Positions 20,269 to 29,072 of a DNA stretch of 33,495 nucleotides are shown piece after piece. Source of the stretch: Acidimicrobiia bacterium (GTDB lineage Bacteria > Actinomycetota > Acidimicrobiia > Spongiisociales > UBA11373); NCBI GenBank assembly GCA_016932695.1, contig JAFGCH010000107.1, positions 1-33,495 of the forward strand, read 5' to 3'. Each line of letters opens with the position of its first letter. The stretch's first letter is position 1. Under the pieces are notes generated by a model. It saw only the letters and a list, made by a program, of their open reading frames with translations, searched no databases and was not told the DNA's origin. The position numbers and the translations under genes are program-made.

Positions 20269-22833
20269 ATGCTGCGCCTCGCCCTCAAGGGCGCCATGGG
20301 GCACAAGGGACGCCTGTTCCTGATGGCGACGGCCATCATCCTGGGTGTCGCCTTCATCGCCGGCTCCTACGTGTTCACCGACACCCTGAAGGACGCCTTC
20401 GACGTCCTCTTCGAGCAGGAGACCGCAGTCGACGTGGTGGTGCGGGCCGACGTGCAGTTCGGCTTCGACACCGGGCGGGTGCCGGCATCGTTGCTGCCCG
20501 AAGTGGCTGCCGTCCCCGGGGTGGAGCGGGCCCTGCCCTCGGTGCAGGGGCTCGCCCAGCCGCTGGACAAGGAGGGGAACCCCATTGGTGGCATGGGCCC
20601 CCCGAACCTGGCCTTCTCCTGGAGCGAGGCCGAGGCGGAGCTCACCGAACTGGTGTTGCGCGAGGGCCGGGCTCCCCAAGGCCCCCTCGAGGTGGCCATC
20701 GACGCCTTCACCGCTAACCGTTACGGCTTCGCCTTGGGGGACCAGATCCGCATCTTGCTGCCCAACACCGTCGGGGAGTTCACCGTGGTGGGCATTGCCG
20801 GCTACGGCGATGCCGACAACCTGCTGGGGGCCACCGTGGTCCTCTTCGACCTCGAGACGGCCCAGGTGGCGCTCAACTTCGGCGAAAACTACAGCCAGAT
20901 TGCGGTGTTCGCCGCCGAGGGGGTGGACCCCGGGGCCCTGCAACTGGCCATCGCGGCCGAAATGCCCGAGGGGACCGAGGTCATCCTGGCCGGCGAGCAG
21001 ATCGAGGAAGGGCGTGAGGGGGTCGAGGAGGGTGTCGGCTTCTTCAACACCCTTCTCCTCGCCTTCGCCGGCATCGGCATCTTCGTAGGGGCTTTCCTGA
21101 TCCAGAACACCTACCGCATCGTGGTGGCGCAGCGCACCCGCGAGCTGGGGATGCTCCGCGCGGTGGGGGCCACCGGCCGCCAGGTGACCTGGATGGTGCT
21201 CTTCGAGGCGCTGGTGGTGGGCCTGGTGGCCTCGGCGATCGGGGTGGGGGTGGGGGTCGTGCTGGCGGTGGGCCTACGGGCCCTGCTCGCCGTCCTGGGC
21301 ATCGACTTCCCCCAGGGCAGCCTCACCGTGCTGCCCCGCACGGTGATCGTCGGGCTGCTGGTGGGGACGGTGGTGACCATGGCCTCGGCCATCCTGCCGG
21401 CCCGTAAGGCTTCGAAGATCCCGCCGGTGGCGGCGATGCGCGAGCTGGAGTCGACCTACTTCAAGTCGCTCCGGTTGCGGGCTGCGGTCGGCGCCGGCAT
21501 CGTGGCGCTGGGCATCGCCCTGCTCCTCGTGGGCCTGTACACCGAACTAGGCGATGCCCTGCTGATCACCGGCATCGGCGCCGGGGTCACCTTCATCGGG
21601 GTGTCGGTGGTGGCGCCGCTGTTCGCCCGCCAGTTCGGCCGGGTGGCGGGGAGCCCGCTGCCGGCTGCCTTCGGAGTGGTGGGGCGCCTGGCCCGGGAGA
21701 ACGCGGTGCGCAAGCCGCGGCGCACCGCGGCCACCGCCTCCGCGTTGATGATCGGCGTGGCTCTGGTCACCATCGTGGCCACCATCGTGGCCTCGGCCAA
21801 ACAGAGCATCGAGGGCACCGTGCGCGACGAGGTGATCGGCGAGTACCAGGTACAGCCGACTTCCTTCGGCAATCCCTTCGCCGGGGGGCTGAGCCCCGAG
21901 TTGGCCGACCGCCTGCGCGAACTGCCCGAGGTGGCGGTGGCCTCCAGCTACCGCCTCGGCGAGTGGCGCAAGCCGGGCGGGGAGGACGTCGGCGTCGGCT
22001 ACGGGCCCCAATCGGGCATCGAGTACTTGATCTCCCTCGACCAGGGAGCGGACGAGGTGGTGCGTCTGCAGGTGTCCTCCGGCGACTTCGCCGACCTGGC
22101 CCAGCCGGGAACCGTGATGCTGCACGAGGGCTACGCCGCCGAGGAGGGCCTGGCGGTGGGCGACCGCTTCCCCATCCAGTTCCCCGACGGCGTCGAGGAG
22201 GACCTCGAGGTGGTGGCGCTGTTCGGCGCCGACCTCTTCCAGACGGACGTGGTGATCTCGCCGGAGGCCTTTGCCGTCCACTACGAGTGGGATCGCGACC
22301 AGATGGTGATCGTCCTGCTGGCCGAGGGGGTCGACGCCGAGGCGACGCGCCCGGCGCTCGAGGCGATCGTCGCCGACTACCCCAACGCGGAACTGAACAA
22401 CGCCGAAGAGTATGTGGACAAAGTGGCTTCCCAGTTGGACCTGCTGCTGAACGTACTCACCGGCATGCTCGCCATGGCCATCGTCATCGCCCTGTTGGGC
22501 ATCGCCAACACCCTGGCCCTGTCGATCATGGAGCGCAAGCGGGAGATCGGCTTGCTGCGGGCGGTGGGCATGACCCGGCGCCAGGTGCGGCGCATGATCC
22601 GCTGGGAGGCGGTGCTCATCGCCGTCTTCGGGGCGGTGATCGGCATGCTGGTAGGCGTGGGACTGGGGGTGGCGGTGGTCACCGCCATAGGTGCCGGGAT
22701 CAGCCTGGCCCTGCCCTGGCTGAACCTGCTGGTTTACCTGGTGCTGGCGGCCGTCGGCGGCGTGGTGGCCTCGGTGGTCCCCGGCTGGCGCGGCTCACGC
22801 CTCGACGTGCTCGGCGCCATCTCCTACGAGTGA
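20269..22833 (+). CDS. ABC exporter permease with two FtsX domains (MacB-like)
   Basis: An 854-residue membrane protein with an N-terminal span (about 15-38), a periplasmic-type domain (40-250), three spans of a first FtsX domain (about 255-375), a second set of spans (about 400-440 and 490-510), a second outer domain (515-715) and a last FtsX domain (about 725-845). Both FtsX cores have the RTRELGMLRAVGAT/RKREIGLLRAVGMT motif that contacts the ATPase. Two MacB units fused in one chain is a common actinobacterial layout. The substrate is unknown: possibly lipids, lipoproteins or peptides. Confidence 0.9.
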   Translation: MLRLALKGAMGHKGRLFLMATAIILGVAFIAGSYVFTDTLKDAFDVLFEQETAVDVVVRADVQFGFDTGRVPASLLPEVAAVPGVERALPSVQGLAQPLDKEGNPIGGMGPPNLAFSWSEAEAELTELVLREGRAPQGPLEVAIDAFTANRYGFALGDQIRILLPNTVGEFTVVGIAGYGDADNLLGATVVLFDLETAQVALNFGENYSQIAVFAAEGVDPGALQLAIAAEMPEGTEVILAGEQIEEGREGVEEGVGFFNTLLLAFAGIGIFVGAFLIQNTYRIVVAQRTRELGMLRAVGATGRQVTWMVLFEALVVGLVASAIGVGVGVVLAVGLRALLAVLGIDFPQGSLTVLPRTVIVGLLVGTVVTMASAILPARKASKIPPVAAMRELESTYFKSLRLRAAVGAGIVALGIALLLVGLYTELGDALLITGIGAGVTFIGVSVVAPLFARQFGRVAGSPLPAAFGVVGRLARENAVRKPRRTAATASALMIGVALVTIVATIVASAKQSIEGTVRDEVIGEYQVQPTSFGNPFAGGLSPELADRLRELPEVAVASSYRLGEWRKPGGEDVGVGYGPQSGIEYLISLDQGADEVVRLQVSSGDFADLAQPGTVMLHEGYAAEEGLAVGDRFPIQFPDGVEEDLEVVALFGADLFQTDVVISPEAFAVHYEWDRDQMVIVLLAEGVDAEATRPALEAIVADYPNAELNNAEEYVDKVASQLDLLLNVLTGMLAMAIVIALLGIANTLALSIMERKREIGLLRAVGMTRRQVRRMIRWEAVLIAVFGAVIGMLVGVGLGVAVVTAIGAGISLALPWLNLLVYLVLAAVGGVVASVVPGWRGSRLDVLGAISYE

Positions 22834-22859
22834 GTGGGAGCCGGCCGCCGCCGGGCAAC

Positions 22860-23747
22860 TCAAGCCGGCGGCGAGTCGTGCCCCCACGTCGTCAGCAAGT
22901 CGCCCAGGGCGGCGACGAACTCCAGAGGGTGATCGAGCAGCAGATGGTGGTAGGCGCCGGGCAGGCGCAGCACCGGGGCGCCCGGGCCCATCATCTCGGC
23001 GGTGTAGGCGGCGACCTCCGGGGTGACCACCTCGCTGTGCTCCCCGTAGATCAGGGCGAGGCGACACTGTGCCTCGGGCAGCAACTCGCCCACGGGCAGG
23101 CGGGGGCGGGCGAAGACGAAGGGGTCGAACTTCCAGGTCCAGCCGCCGTCGACGGCGCGTACCGAGTAGGAGGCGATGTGGGCGAAGATCGCCGGGTGGA
23201 CTCCGGGCTGTTCGGGGATCAGCCGGAAGCGGCCTTCGGCTTCGGCTCGGCTGCGGTAGACCCCGGGGGCGCGGAGGGCCCGAGTACGGGAGCCTTCCTG
23301 CGACTCCGGGTCGGGGCGGCGCAGCGGAGCATCGACCAGGACGGCCCCGGCGAGGCGTTCGCCGTGGTCCCGCGCCGCCTGAGTGGCGATGAGGCCCCCC
23401 ATGCTGTGGCCGACCACCACCGGCGGGCCGGGGAAGCCGCACCGGTCGATGACCGCGATGACTTCCTCGGCCCAGGCCTCGAGCGAGTAGGCCGGGCGAC
23501 GTGCGCTGTCGCCGTGGCCGCTGAGGTCGAATGCCACGAGATGCCAGCGGTCGGCCAAGAGCGGGGCGAGGAAGGACCACCAGTGGGCGTGAGCCGCTCC
23601 TCCGTGCACCAGCACCAGGCCGGGAAGGCCGCTCTCCCCCCAGTCCAGGTAGTGGAGGCGGCACCCGGCCCCTTCGAGCGTGCCCTCACGCCGCCGCGCC
23701 GCCAGGGCAGCCTCGAACCAGGGAAGGGCGGAGGACGCCGAGGCCAC
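22860..23747 (-). CDS. Alpha/beta hydrolase
   Basis: A 295-residue protein starting at the GTG at 23747, which overlaps the stop of the upstream gene by one base (TAGTG); the longer frame overlaps that gene entirely and is not protein-like there. It has the oxyanion HGG (48-50), the nucleophile elbow GHSMGG with S115, and a C-terminal His at about 267 (GAYHHLLLDHP). A lid of about 130-200 covers the active site. Substrate unknown; the upstream partner is an MBL-fold hydrolase. Confidence 0.85.
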   Translation of the reverse strand: MASASSALPWFEAALAARRREGTLEGAGCRLHYLDWGESGLPGLVLVHGGAAHAHWWSFLAPLLADRWHLVAFDLSGHGDSARRPAYSLEAWAEEVIAVIDRCGFPGPPVVVGHSMGGLIATQAARDHGERLAGAVLVDAPLRRPDPESQEGSRTRALRAPGVYRSRAEAEGRFRLIPEQPGVHPAIFAHIASYSVRAVDGGWTWKFDPFVFARPRLPVGELLPEAQCRLALIYGEHSEVVTPEVAAYTAEMMGPGAPVLRLPGAYHHLLLDHPLEFVAALGDLLTTWGHDSPPA

Positions 23748-24559
23748 TAACCCATCTCCAGGCCGGGCCAGGCCCGGGCGAAGGCGATCGCGAGCACCTC
23801 CACCGGGAAGGGCCCTCCGGCGGAGCCGGCTTGGGCCGGGGTCATCCCCAGGGCGTGGCGCTCCAGGGCCAGCGTGGCCACCGCGGCCAGATCGCGCTGC
23901 TGCGCCTGCACGAAGCCCAGGTCCACCACCGCCCCGTGCCCCGGCACCACCGGCCCGGAAGCCAGGGGCAGCAGCGCGGCAGCGGTCTCGGGCCACTCCA
24001 GCGGGAAGGCGTCGTGGAAGGCGGGCGGGCCGCTCTCCTCGACTAGGTCGCCGGCGAACAGGACCCCGGCGTCGGGGACTAGGGCCACGATGTCGTTGTC
24101 GGTGTGCCCGCGTCCCAGGTAGCGGAGCTCGATCACCCGTCCGGCCAGGGTCAGGGTGGCGGAGCGGTCGAAGGTGTGATCCGGTGGGGTGATCACCACT
24201 TCATCGAAGAGGCCGGCCGAGCCCGGGGCCCACTCCTTGACCTCGCGGCGCATCTGCTCACCGCGCAGGCGCAGCGCCAGGGCGCAGCGCTCGTGGCCCC
24301 AGATGGGGACGGGCAGGAAGGCGGCGTTGCCGAAGGTGTGGTCCCAGTGATGGTGGGTGTTGGCTACCCAGCGCACCGGGTGCGGGGTGATGCGGCTGAG
24401 ATCCTCGAGCAGGCGGCGGGCCTGCTCGTGGTGGGCCCGGGTGTCGATGACCAGGGCTCCCTCGCCGCAGACGACCACCCCGATGTTCAGGTCGAGGCAC
24501 TCGTAGCGCTTGGAGAAGACGCCGTCCCCGTGCTCGATCCAGTCGTAGAGCCCGGCCAC
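23747..24559 (-). CDS. MBL-fold metallo-hydrolase
   Basis: A 270-residue protein with the metal motif THHHWDH (68-74), a later His in LGRGHTDND, the Asp in FAGDLVEES and the final His in PVVPGHGAV. These cover the metal-binding positions of glyoxalase II/lactamase-type enzymes. The GHTDND and AGDLVEE pattern is typical of the general MBL hydrolases rather than true beta-lactamases. The GTG start at 24559 is supported by a -10 hexamer 7 nt upstream. It forms an operon with the alpha/beta hydrolase. Confidence 0.88.
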   Translation of the reverse strand: MAGLYDWIEHGDGVFSKRYECLDLNIGVVVCGEGALVIDTRAHHEQARRLLEDLSRITPHPVRWVANTHHHWDHTFGNAAFLPVPIWGHERCALALRLRGEQMRREVKEWAPGSAGLFDEVVITPPDHTFDRSATLTLAGRVIELRYLGRGHTDNDIVALVPDAGVLFAGDLVEESGPPAFHDAFPLEWPETAAALLPLASGPVVPGHGAVVDLGFVQAQQRDLAAVATLALERHALGMTPAQAGSAGGPFPVEVLAIAFARAWPGLEMG

Positions 24560-24572
24560 GGGACGCAGCCTA
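24560..24572 (-). promoter_or_regulatory. -10 hexamer, leaderless MBL gene
   Basis: Minus-strand TAGGCT (24572-24567) ends 7 nt before the GTG at 24559. Confidence 0.5.
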
Positions 24573-24621
24573 GAAGAGCCTCACCTCTGCTCACCCGAGG
24601 CATTGGGGCCGGACCGACCGC

Positions 24622-26112
24622 TCACCAAGCGGCATCGCCGACGGCGTACAGGTAGCCCTCCAGGCTTCCCACCAGGATGATCCCGTTGTCGGCGACGGCG
24701 GGCGAGGCGAGTAACGAGGCCCCCACCCGGGGCTGCCATTCGCAGAAGCCGGAGTCGTAGTCTGGGGGGAAGGCCCCGTCGAGAGCCTCCTGTCCCAGGT
24801 AGATGGACCAGGCGAGCTCCTGGGCGGCCAGGTCCACGGCATACAGGCCGCCGTCGAAGCGGGGGAGGATGACCTGGCCCGATACCACCGCCGGCGACGA
24901 CCAGTGGGGGTAGCAGAGGGGCCCTACCGCGGCCGCCCAGCGGGTCTGGCCGCTCCCGGTGTCGAGGGCCACCAGCTTGTCGGAGTAGCCCTCGCCGTAG
25001 ACCAGCAAGTTGCCCACCACGGCTGGGGAGGAGCGCACGCTGCCCCATTCCGACTTGATGCCGGCGGCGTCGGTGGCCCACCAGCGCACTGCGCCGGTAT
25101 CGCGATCCAGGGCCACCAGGCCGGGCTCCCCGAAGACCTCTTCCCGGACCAGGGAGATCACCACCAACTCTCCGACCAGCACCGGGGCGGCGAAGACGCG
25201 CATCTGGTCGCCCTCGCCGGTGCGCCCTGTGATGGTCTGGCGCCAGATGACCCGGCCCTGGAGGTCGAGGGCGGCAACCTCCAGGGCCTCGCCCGCGACG
25301 TAGAGGGTTTCGCCGTCGAAGGCGGCCCCGCCGCGCACCGGCCCGGACACGCCGGCTCGCCACTGCCGCTGACCGGTCTCCAGGTCGAAGGCGCTGACGG
25401 TGCCGGAGGCATCCCCCACAATCGCCAGACCGTCGAGGATCAGGGGATTGGAGAAGACGGCGACGCCGAGGTTGGCGGTCCACAAGGCGATTCCCTCCCC
25501 GGTGTCGATGCCCCAGACCAGGCCCTCGTCGCCGGTGGCCACCACGATGTCCTCGTTGGCGGCGACCCCGTTCACGTCGAGCGAGGCGCGGAAGAACCAG
25601 CGCAGATTGCCGGTCTGGACGTCGAGGGCGTACACGCCGTCGGCCGCATCGGACTCGAACTGCACCGTGCCGGCACCGGCGACGTAGACGGTGTCGTCCA
25701 CCACGACCGGGTTGTTCAGCCATCCCTGGACTCCCACCTTGGCGGCCCAGAGGATCTTGGGAGTGGTGACCAGGGGGGCATCGATGCAGCCGGTACGGGC
25801 CCCGGTGGCTTTGAAGGTGCTCCAGTGGATCTCCTCGCCCGTCTGTGGGCACAGCACTTCCGTCCCCGGGATGGCGGTGGTGCTCGTGCTCACCGGGCGG
25901 AGGATCGTGGGCACGGTGGTGACCCCGATCACGGTGGTGTCGGGGGCGGGCCCGGGCCGGCTGAACCACCAGAAGCCGAGCCCACCGAGCGCGGCAACCA
26001 AGATCGCCGGCAGGATCCAGCGCAGCCGGCCGCCGCCGTCGTGGGCGAAGATGAACTCGCCGCGGCTCCGGCGGTTGGCGAAGAAGGTCAGGTAGTCACG
26101 GCGCCGGCTCAT
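24622..26112 (-). CDS. Membrane-anchored PQQ-type beta-propeller protein
   Basis: A 496-residue protein: a basic cytoplasmic start, one membrane span (about 32-50), a Thr-rich linker and then a large beta-propeller. The blades show the PQQ/YVTN-like pattern at least six times (VYALDVQTGNLRW, VWGIDTGEGIALW, VSAFDLETGQRQW, LVALDRDTGAVRW, LVALDTGSGQTRW, LYAVDLAAQELAW). There is no sign of an active-site Cys pair or of quinoprotein dehydrogenase residues, so a structural or binding role like that of BamB is more likely. The ATG start overlaps the stop of the CREST-type gene (ATGA). Confidence 0.85.
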   Translation of the reverse strand: MSRRRDYLTFFANRRSRGEFIFAHDGGGRLRWILPAILVAALGGLGFWWFSRPGPAPDTTVIGVTTVPTILRPVSTSTTAIPGTEVLCPQTGEEIHWSTFKATGARTGCIDAPLVTTPKILWAAKVGVQGWLNNPVVVDDTVYVAGAGTVQFESDAADGVYALDVQTGNLRWFFRASLDVNGVAANEDIVVATGDEGLVWGIDTGEGIALWTANLGVAVFSNPLILDGLAIVGDASGTVSAFDLETGQRQWRAGVSGPVRGGAAFDGETLYVAGEALEVAALDLQGRVIWRQTITGRTGEGDQMRVFAAPVLVGELVVISLVREEVFGEPGLVALDRDTGAVRWWATDAAGIKSEWGSVRSSPAVVGNLLVYGEGYSDKLVALDTGSGQTRWAAAVGPLCYPHWSSPAVVSGQVILPRFDGGLYAVDLAAQELAWSIYLGQEALDGAFPPDYDSGFCEWQPRVGASLLASPAVADNGIILVGSLEGYLYAVGDAAW

Positions 26113-26756
26113 TGGGGGGCTGGTTCCTCTCGGCCGGAGGCTAGAGCGCGCGGCGAGATCCGGGAAGCGCTCCGGCGTCGGGGCGGCTCGCGCCGGAGCC
26201 ACAGAAAGAGGCCGGCGGCGGCCAGCAGGTGCCAGGCAGCATGGGCCTGGAGCAGCGACCCGGGGCGGCACCACGGGCCGCCGCTGCGGCCGAGCGCCCA
26301 GCACAGGGCGCCCAGGGCGAGCAGCGCCCAGGGCACGACCACGGCCGCCCAGCCGCCGGAGTACGGCCGCGCTGCTCGGAAGCGGTACCAGCCGTGGGCG
26401 GCGAGGGCGGCGACCAGGGCCCCCACCGCGAGGCCGTCTAGGCGGGCGGCCCAGGCGGTGAGGCCGGCATGGAAAACGAAGGCCACCGTCCCGGCGGCGG
26501 CTAGAGCGGCGGCGGCGGCGTAGCCCGTGGCGTGCCGCGGGGACGGCGCCCCCAGCAGCATCACCCCGGCGGCGGCCAGGCCCAACGAAGACCAGGCGTT
26601 GGCCGGCTGGCGGATCGGCCCGGGCCGCGGGGCTTCGCAGTCGCAACCGGCGACGGGGCAGGGCGCGGGGGACCCGGGCAGCCCGGCGAAAGCCCAGGCG
26701 ACGGCGGCTCCCACCGTCGCCAGAGCCAGGGCCGCTGGGAGCCGGCGACGATGCAT
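26109..26756 (-). CDS. CREST-type membrane hydrolase (ceramidase-like)
   Basis: A 215-residue protein with about seven membrane spans. Motifs of the CREST superfamily (ceramidase, PAQR and relatives) are visible: an acidic residue and Asn-Ser near the first loop (CDCEAPRPGPIRQPANAWSS), H and D in FHAGLTAWAARLD, and H-x3-H in LQAHAAWHLL near the end. These residues bind a zinc ion in alkaline ceramidases. The substrate is unknown. The start at 26756 follows AGGAG very closely. It is coupled to the propeller gene by an ATGA overlap. Confidence 0.75.
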   Translation of the reverse strand: MHRRRLPAALALATVGAAVAWAFAGLPGSPAPCPVAGCDCEAPRPGPIRQPANAWSSLGLAAAGVMLLGAPSPRHATGYAAAAALAAAGTVAFVFHAGLTAWAARLDGLAVGALVAALAAHGWYRFRAARPYSGGWAAVVVPWALLALGALCWALGRSGGPWCRPGSLLQAHAAWHLLAAAGLFLWLRREPPRRRSASRISPRALASGREEPAPQ

Positions 26757-26799
26757 GCTCCTATGGTGGCCGGGCCGGGGCTTCCCGGCCAGCCGGCCG

Positions 26800-26811
26800 T
26801 ATGCTGGAGTC
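26800..26811 (+). promoter_or_regulatory. -10 hexamer, leaderless PolX gene
   Basis: TATGCT (26800-26805) ends 6 nt before the GTG at 26812. Confidence 0.55.
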
Positions 26812-28542
26812 GTGGTCACCAACGCCGAGATCGTGTCGTTGCTCGACGAACTGGCCCGGCTCACCACTCTGGAGGACGGATCACCCCAATCCTTCCGGGT
26901 GCGCGCTTACGAGGCGGCGGCCCGGACCGTGGAAGGGCTGGCGCAGCCCTTGGCCGAGATGAGCGAGGCGGAGATCGCCGCCCTTCGCGGGCTGGGACAG
27001 AGCACCGCTCGCAAGGTGCGGGAATTGGTGGAGACGGGGCGCATTGCCAAGCTGGACCGCCTGCGGGCCGAGTTCCCGCCTGCTTTTCGGGAGCTGACCC
27101 GTGTCCCCGGCATCGGGCCCAAGACGGCGCTCCTCCTGCGCGACCGGCTGGGCGTCCGCTCGGTGGACGACCTCAAGGCGGCCATCGACGAGCAGGCCCT
27201 GCGCACCGTGCCCGGCCTGGGGCCCAAGAGCGAGGCCAACATCGCCCGGGCACTTGAGCGGCTCGACCTGGGGGGCAAGGAACGGCGTGCCCCTGTGGCC
27301 GAGGCGCTGCGGGTGGCCGGAGACGTGGTGGCGGCGCTCGGGGCGCTGCCCGAGGTGGAGCGCGCCGAGGCCATGGGCAGCCTGCGGCGCTTCCGGGAGA
27401 CCATCGGCGACGTCGACGTGGTGGTGGTGAGCCGCGGTGACCCGGAGCAGGTCATGGCCCGGTTCGTGGCCCTGCCCATGGCGGTGGAGGTGCTGGCCGC
27501 CGGGGCCGCCAAGTCGGCCATTCTCACCTCGGCCGGTCTGCAGGTCGACCTGCGGGTGGTGGAGCCTCACCAGTACGGGTCGGCCGCGCTCTACTTCACC
27601 GGATCCAAGGCGCACAACATCCGGCTGCGCCAGCTGGCCATCGAGCGAGGCTGGACGCTGAGCGAGTACGGGCTGGCCGAGGCGGAGAGCGGCCGGGTGC
27701 TGGCTTCAGCCACCGAGGAGGAGATCTACGCCGCGCTGGGCCTGCAGTGGGTGCCGCCCGAGATGCGGGAGGACGGCGGGGAGATCGAACTGGCCGCCGC
27801 CGGCGCCCTGCCCCGGTTCATCGAAGAGGGCGACCTGCGCGGCGACCTCCACATGCACACCGACCTGTCGGGCGACGGGAGGGAGCCGCTGGAGGCCATG
27901 GTGGCCGCCGCCGCCGCCCGGGGCTACGAGTACCTGGCGATCACCGACCACGGGGAGGACATGGCGACCAACGGGGTCTCGCGGGAGGCGATGCTGGCTC
28001 AGCGGGAGCGGCTTGCGGGTCTTCGGGAGCTGTACCCGGGGATGCTGTTGCTCCACGGAGTGGAGCTGAACATCGGGCGGGACGGGTCGGTGGACTACGA
28101 CACCGAGTTCCTCGCCGGTTTCGACTGGGCGGTGGCCGGGGTGCATTCGGACTTCGACCTCGACCGCGAGACGCAGACGCTACGCATCGTGACGGCGATG
28201 CAGAATCCGGCGGTGCGAGTCATCGCCCATCCGGGCGGGCGGATCATCGGTCGCCGCCCCGGCATGGACCTCGACCTGGAGGCGGTGCTGTCCGCCGCCG
28301 AGGAGACCGGGACCGCCCTGGAGATCAATGGCAGCCTCGACCGCCTGGACGCCCCGGTGGAGATGCTTCGGGCCTGCCGGGGGCGCGAGGTCCTGCTGCT
28401 CGTCGGCAGTGATGCTCACCACAGCCGGGAGCTGGCCAACGTCGATTGGGGGGTGCGCCACGCCCGGCGCGGCTGGGTAGAGCCCGAGCGGGTGGCCAAC
28501 ACCTGGCCGCGGGAGCGGTTCCTGGAGTGGGTGCGGCGCTAG
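26812..28542 (+). CDS. polX: Family X DNA polymerase with PHP domain
   Basis: A 576-residue protein. Helix-hairpin-helix segments lie at about 52-65, 96-106 and 132-142. The nucleotidyltransferase core has GS (189-190) with D200/D202 and D246 as metal ligands. The PHP domain (340-576) keeps its metal-binding set: H347/H349, H380, E418, H445, H473 and D534/H536. It therefore should have both repair polymerase and 3'-5' exonuclease/AP-endonuclease activity, as in Thermus and Bacillus PolX. The GTG start matches the promoter; the frame extends upstream without protein character. Its stop overlaps the convergent gene by 4 nt. Confidence 0.92.
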   Translation: MVTNAEIVSLLDELARLTTLEDGSPQSFRVRAYEAAARTVEGLAQPLAEMSEAEIAALRGLGQSTARKVRELVETGRIAKLDRLRAEFPPAFRELTRVPGIGPKTALLLRDRLGVRSVDDLKAAIDEQALRTVPGLGPKSEANIARALERLDLGGKERRAPVAEALRVAGDVVAALGALPEVERAEAMGSLRRFRETIGDVDVVVVSRGDPEQVMARFVALPMAVEVLAAGAAKSAILTSAGLQVDLRVVEPHQYGSAALYFTGSKAHNIRLRQLAIERGWTLSEYGLAEAESGRVLASATEEEIYAALGLQWVPPEMREDGGEIELAAAGALPRFIEEGDLRGDLHMHTDLSGDGREPLEAMVAAAAARGYEYLAITDHGEDMATNGVSREAMLAQRERLAGLRELYPGMLLLHGVELNIGRDGSVDYDTEFLAGFDWAVAGVHSDFDLDRETQTLRIVTAMQNPAVRVIAHPGGRIIGRRPGMDLDLEAVLSAAEETGTALEINGSLDRLDAPVEMLRACRGREVLLLVGSDAHHSRELANVDWGVRHARRGWVEPERVANTWPRERFLEWVRR

Positions 28543-28967
28543 CCCCGCTCCAGCACCACCACCGGTATGAGCCGCTCGGTCCGCCGCTGGTATTCGGCGT
28601 AGCCGGCGTACTCGGCGACCGCCCGGGCCCACAGGCGGGCGCGCTCTTCGGGAGCGGCGTCCCGGGCGGTGACGGTGAAGCGCTCCCCGTCTACTTGCGC
28701 CACGGCCCGCGGCTCGCTTTGGAGGTTGAGGTACCAGGCGGGGTGCCGGTCGTGCCCGCCGAAGGAGGCGATCACCACCAGGTCGTTCCCCTCTCGCAGG
28801 TAGAGGAGGGGGACGGTGTGGGGGTGGCCGCTGCGGCGACCCGTGGTGGTGAGGAGGAGGATGGGATGGTCGGCCAGGCGGCGGCCCAGGCGGCCCCGGG
28901 TCAGCCGGTAGGCAGCGCGGTGCAACGCCGAGACGGCCTTGATGATGGCGGGGCGAGGCGGGGCCAC
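28539..28967 (-). CDS. Deazaflavin (F420)-dependent nitroreductase-family protein (Ddn-like)
   Basis: A 142-residue protein. LTTTGRRSGHPHTVPLLYL (about 40-58), SFGGHDRHPAWYLNL and a closing VVVLERG are the signature of the Ddn/FDOR-B family, which uses reduced F420 as hydride donor. The cofactor-binding basic loop GRRSG is intact. The substrate is unknown; relatives reduce quinones or nitro compounds. The GTG at 28967 is the best start; the longer frame is not protein-like. Confidence 0.9.
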   Translation of the reverse strand: MAPPRPAIIKAVSALHRAAYRLTRGRLGRRLADHPILLLTTTGRRSGHPHTVPLLYLREGNDLVVIASFGGHDRHPAWYLNLQSEPRAVAQVDGERFTVTARDAAPEERARLWARAVAEYAGYAEYQRRTERLIPVVVLERG

Positions 28968-29059
28968 GGCGGGGCAGTCAAGCAGGGGCAGGCCGCTTCG
29001 CCCAGCCGGTGATCCCGGTGCCGGCCCGGCCGTGACCGGCCGAGGCTGCCGGGGAGGGG

Positions 29060-29072
29060 TACGCTGCCTCTC
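29060..29072 (+). promoter_or_regulatory. -10 hexamer, leaderless NYN gene
   Basis: TACGCT (29060-29065) ends 7 nt before the ATG at 29073. Confidence 0.5.

Noticed and set aside
19284-20357. 357-codon minus-strand frame
   Set aside because: It is a shadow of the ABC ATPase and DUF4342 genes; His/Gln-rich nonsense composition.
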